Shown piece after piece: positions 5,575 through 7,549 of a stretch of DNA of 7,549 nt (position 1 is the stretch's first letter; the number at the start of each line of letters is the position of its first letter). The notes under the pieces were generated by a model. That model did no database searches, was not told the origin of the DNA, and saw nothing but the letters and a program-made list of their open reading frames with translations. The stretch is from DATKMG01 sp035541995. Its GTDB lineage: Bacteria > Acidobacteriota > Terriglobia > Versatilivoradales > Versatilivoraceae. Where the stretch lies: the NCBI GenBank assembly GCA_035541995.1, contig DATKMG010000731.1, positions 1-7,549 of the forward strand. Direction: 5' to 3'. Made by a program: the position numbers and the translations under genes.

Positions 5575-6660
5575 ATGGGAATTATGGTGACAACTTCAGA
5601 GGTCGCTCCAATTACACTTCGCCCCTCACCCCGCTTATGGCGCCCCGCTATCTTCTGTGCGAGGGGCGGGGGAAAGAGGGGTCTGTCGCTTGGTACTGAA
5701 GTCCTCGGGATATTAGGATTGGCCCTCTTTGCCGTCCTGGTCTTGATCCTGAATGCGGGTATAACCTGTGCGGGGGAGCAGACCGCATCAGTGCCGACAC
5801 TCGGCGCTAGTAACGCCGGAGAGAAGGACCAGCCTGCTGGAAAGGCTGAAACGGAAGAACATGGCCTCTCGCAAAAGGCAGAGGAGGTTGCCCGCCCCTT
5901 CGGCTTTCCGGTCACTAATTCCATGATAGTCAGCTGGATTGTTGCGCTGGGGCTCATTATTTTCGCTCAGACAGCAACGAGGCAAATGAAGCAGGTTCCG
6001 GAAGGAGCCCAGAATTTATTGGAATGGCTCGTAGAGGGTCTATACAGCTTTCTGGAAAGTATCATTGGTTCGCATTTGGTCAAGCGCACCTTTTGGTTCT
6101 TTGCCAGTATTTTCATTTTCATTCTAAGCGCTAACTGGCTGGGCCTGATTCCTGGGGTAGGCACCATCGGGTGGGGACATAAGACTCCTCACGGTTTCAG
6201 AATTGAACAGCCATTGTTTCGCGGGGCCAACGCCGATGTCAACTTGACGCTGGCTATGGCGCTGGTCTTTTTCGCCTGCTGGATAGTCTGGTCGCTTTGG
6301 GAGCTCGGTCCGCTCGGGTTTCTCAAGGAACTGTTCGCACCCAAAGGCGAAACGACCGGGGTGTTGAAAGTGATCATGGTGGTGGTTTTCTTCGCATCCG
6401 GCTGCATAGAAATTATCTCGATTTTGTTTCGCCCCATCTCTCTAACTTTTCGACTCTACGGCAATATCTTCGCCGGTGAAACTATGCTGGAAACCATGGC
6501 CAAGATGGTCCCGGGCCTCGGCTGGTTGTTGCCGATTCCATTTTATTTCATGGAGCTGTTGGTAGGGCTGGTTCAGGCCCTGGTGTTCATGTTGTTAACC
6601 GCTGTCTTTACGCTGCTGATGTGTCAGCACGAAGAGGGACCGGCGGCTGCACACGATTGA
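5575..6660 (+). CDS. atpB: F1Fo ATP synthase subunit a
   Basis: Membrane subunit a of the Fo sector forms the ion half-channels beside the c-ring. From ATG 5575 it is 361 residues. The conserved core begins near 95 (EEHGLSQKAEEVARPFG). The essential arginine is R293 in SLTFRLYGNIFAGE (E. coli R210), E302 matches E. coli E219, and Q334 in GLVQALVFML matches Q252. Hydrophobic helices lie near 115-133, 172-193, 221-242, 262-283 and 318-348. The N-terminal extension of about 95 residues is long for the family; it includes a signal-like hydrophobic stretch at 43-62 (VLGILGLALFAVLVLILNAG). The start is uncertain: ATG 5584 is 9 nt on, and neither ATG has a strong ribosome site. Codons 16-32 include an inverted repeat (5620-5627 / 5661-5668), so the first ~35 residues may be repeat-derived or untranslated. 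Confidence 0.93.
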   Translation: MGIMVTTSEVAPITLRPSPRLWRPAIFCARGGGKRGLSLGTEVLGILGLALFAVLVLILNAGITCAGEQTASVPTLGASNAGEKDQPAGKAETEEHGLSQKAEEVARPFGFPVTNSMIVSWIVALGLIIFAQTATRQMKQVPEGAQNLLEWLVEGLYSFLESIIGSHLVKRTFWFFASIFIFILSANWLGLIPGVGTIGWGHKTPHGFRIEQPLFRGANADVNLTLAMALVFFACWIVWSLWELGPLGFLKELFAPKGETTGVLKVIMVVVFFASGCIEIISILFRPISLTFRLYGNIFAGETMLETMAKMVPGLGWLLPIPFYFMELLVGLVQALVFMLLTAVFTLLMCQHEEGPAAAHD

Positions 6661-6726
6661 TTGATCAACTTTCGGCGGCTTGAGCGATTCCATCGCGGGA
6701 GCCGGCGAGAAAGAAAGGTAAAGAAT

Positions 6727-6915
6727 ATGATCGGGAGCCTGCATGTTGGTCTGGCGGCGCTGGGCGCAGCCATTGGAGTCGGTTTAATTGGTATGGCAGC
6801 TTCAAGCGCGGTGGGACGTAATCCGGGCGCGTCCACCAAAATTCTGGTCCAGTCCATTCTGGCCATTGCCTTCGCCGAGGCGATCGTGTTCTACGCCCTG
6901 TTCCTGGTGAAATAG
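6727..6915 (+). CDS. atpE: F1Fo ATP synthase subunit c
   Basis: This 62-residue proteolipid forms the rotating c-ring. Helix 1 (about 4-27) carries the glycine-rich packing motif GAAIGVGLIG. The polar loop is VGRNPGA (29-35). Helix 2 has the ion-binding carboxylate E51 in AFAEAIVFYALF. Position 52 is alanine rather than serine or threonine, and helix 1 lacks the glutamine or glutamate used by sodium-type rings, so proton coupling is more likely. It is slightly short for the family because it ends right after helix 2. ATG 6727 follows AAGAAAGG (6711-6718) at 8 nt; the longer frame from 6661 adds a charged, unconserved leader. It lies 66 nt after atpB, in the operon order a-c-b. Confidence 0.94.
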   Translation: MIGSLHVGLAALGAAIGVGLIGMAASSAVGRNPGASTKILVQSILAIAFAEAIVFYALFLVK

Positions 6916-6927
6916 GAAAAGATCACT

Positions 6928-6956
6928 GGGCGCAGAGCCCGAATGACTCTGTGCCC
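6928..6956 (+). promoter_or_regulatory. Hairpin between atpE and atpF
   Basis: GGGCGCAGAG 6928-6937 pairs with CTCTGTGCCC 6947-6956 over ten pairs, one of them G-U, with a 9-nt loop. It begins 12 nt after the atpE stop and ends 21 nt before the atpF start. There is no T-run after it, so it is not an obvious terminator. A role in mRNA processing or in protecting the 3' end of atpE is inferred from its position, since c is needed in several-fold excess over b. Confidence 0.55.
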
Positions 6957-6977
6957 CAACTCTGCGAGTGTGCGACT

Positions 6978-7523
6978 ATGAATGTTCTTCTCTTGCTGGC
7001 TCAGGGAAATAGTGGCGGGCAGATCGAACAGATTGCCAGTACCTTTGGCGTGGACTGGCCTCATCTGATTGCCCAGATTATCAGCTTCTCGATCGTGTGC
7101 TTCGTCCTCTATAAGTACGCCTACGGGCCCATCCTCGCGATGCTGCAACAGCGGCGTGAACAAATCGCGCTAGGGATTGCCAACGCCGAGAAAATCAAAG
7201 CGGAGCTGGACAAAACCGAAGCACAGCGCCAGGAAGTGATGGCCGAGGCTCACACTCAAGGCGCCAAATTCATCGAGGAAGCCCGGTCTGCGGCGGCCCG
7301 ACTCCAGCAGGAGGAAAGCAATAAGGCCATTGCGGCTGCCGCGCAGATCATGGCCAAGGCGCACGAAGCCGCTGCCGAGGACCGCGATCGAATGCTGGCC
7401 GAACTCAAACGCGAGGTCGGCAGGTTGGTGATACAGGCCACGGCCGCGGTCACCGGCAAGATTCTGACTGCGGAAGACCAGCGGCGTCTGGCCGAGGAGA
7501 CGGCCAGGCAATTAAATGCATAA
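6978..7523 (+). CDS. atpF: F1Fo ATP synthase subunit b
   Basis: Peripheral-stalk subunit b, 181 residues, links the membrane a subunit to F1. The N terminus is followed by FGVDWPHLIAQI and one membrane helix (about 29-47, HLIAQIISFSIVCFVLYKY). After it comes a long, charged, alanine/glutamate-rich coiled coil from RREQIALGIANAEKIKAEL to the end, typical of b-subunit dimers. ATG 6978 gives the usual short hydrophobic start MNVLLLLAQ. GTG 6951 is in frame, but it adds nine unconserved residues and falls inside the intercistronic hairpin. No strong ribosome site is seen. It is third in the atp operon; the next gene (delta, atpH, by common order) would lie beyond the window. Confidence 0.92.
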   Translation: MNVLLLLAQGNSGGQIEQIASTFGVDWPHLIAQIISFSIVCFVLYKYAYGPILAMLQQRREQIALGIANAEKIKAELDKTEAQRQEVMAEAHTQGAKFIEEARSAAARLQQEESNKAIAAAAQIMAKAHEAAAEDRDRMLAELKREVGRLVIQATAAVTGKILTAEDQRRLAEETARQLNA

Positions 7524-7529
7524 CTGGAG

Positions 7530-7549
7530 GGCCCCGCTCCGTCGGGGCC
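7530..7549 (+). other. Perfect hairpin after atpF, at the window edge
   Basis: GGCCCCG 7530-7536 pairs with CGGGGCC 7543-7549 across a 6-nt loop, starting 6 nt after the atpF stop. Whether a T-run follows cannot be seen. Because atp operons normally continue past atpF, an attenuating or processing hairpin is more likely than a full terminator, but this is inference. Confidence 0.55.

Noticed and set aside
1..7549. CRISPR array, tRNA, rRNA or transposase
   Set aside because: The repeats are inverted or dispersed rather than regularly spaced direct repeats, and no RNA gene or transposase signature could be recognised on either strand.

Overview
The window most resembles a chromosomal segment from a Verrucomicrobiota-type bacterium. 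This rests on the long N-terminal extension of ATP synthase subunit a, the style of the three Atp proteins, and the unusually repeat-rich, long intergenic gaps. It is a judgement from recognition of protein style, not a search; Acidobacteriota or another soil lineage is the main alternative.

Layout. (1) 1-558, plus strand: the C-terminal part of an MscS-family mechanosensitive channel, cut by the window start. (2) 559-1342: a 784-bp gap with no convincing gene, filled with at least seven consecutive hairpin-forming palindromes. (3) 1343-1963, plus: a beta-class carbonic anhydrase with all zinc-site residues. (4) 1964-2480: a gap holding a nested inverted-repeat element (2029-2450). (5) 3999-2481, minus: a two-gene two-component system, a soluble HisKA_3-type histidine kinase followed by a NarL/LuxR-family response regulator. 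(6) 4000-4931: a gap of about 930 bp with an operator-like palindrome (4258-4289), a second nested inverted-repeat element (4365-4731) and, inside it, a hairpin faintly like the 5' end of a group II intron. (7) 4932-5450, plus: a small exported, lysine/alanine/glycine-rich, LEA-like protein with an internal 44-residue tandem repeat. (8) 5575-7523, plus: the start of the F1Fo ATP synthase operon, atpB-atpE-atpF (subunits a, c, b), with structured intercistronic sequences. The operon presumably continues past the window with atpH-A-G-D-C.

Functionally, atpB/E/F encode the membrane Fo sector. The c subunit has the carboxylate but not the side chains of the sodium-binding type, so proton coupling is the likelier reading. 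The two-component pair has an intact phosphotransfer path (kinase H86 to regulator D54) but no visible sensory or membrane domain. The MscS channel, carbonic anhydrase and exported LEA-like protein are each compatible with stress or homeostasis roles, but nothing in the sequence links them into one system. The most unusual features are the intergenic DNA (two families of structured repeats, one bracketing the two-component operon) and the exact 44-residue repeat of the exported protein. I found no CRISPR array, transposase, tRNA or rRNA.
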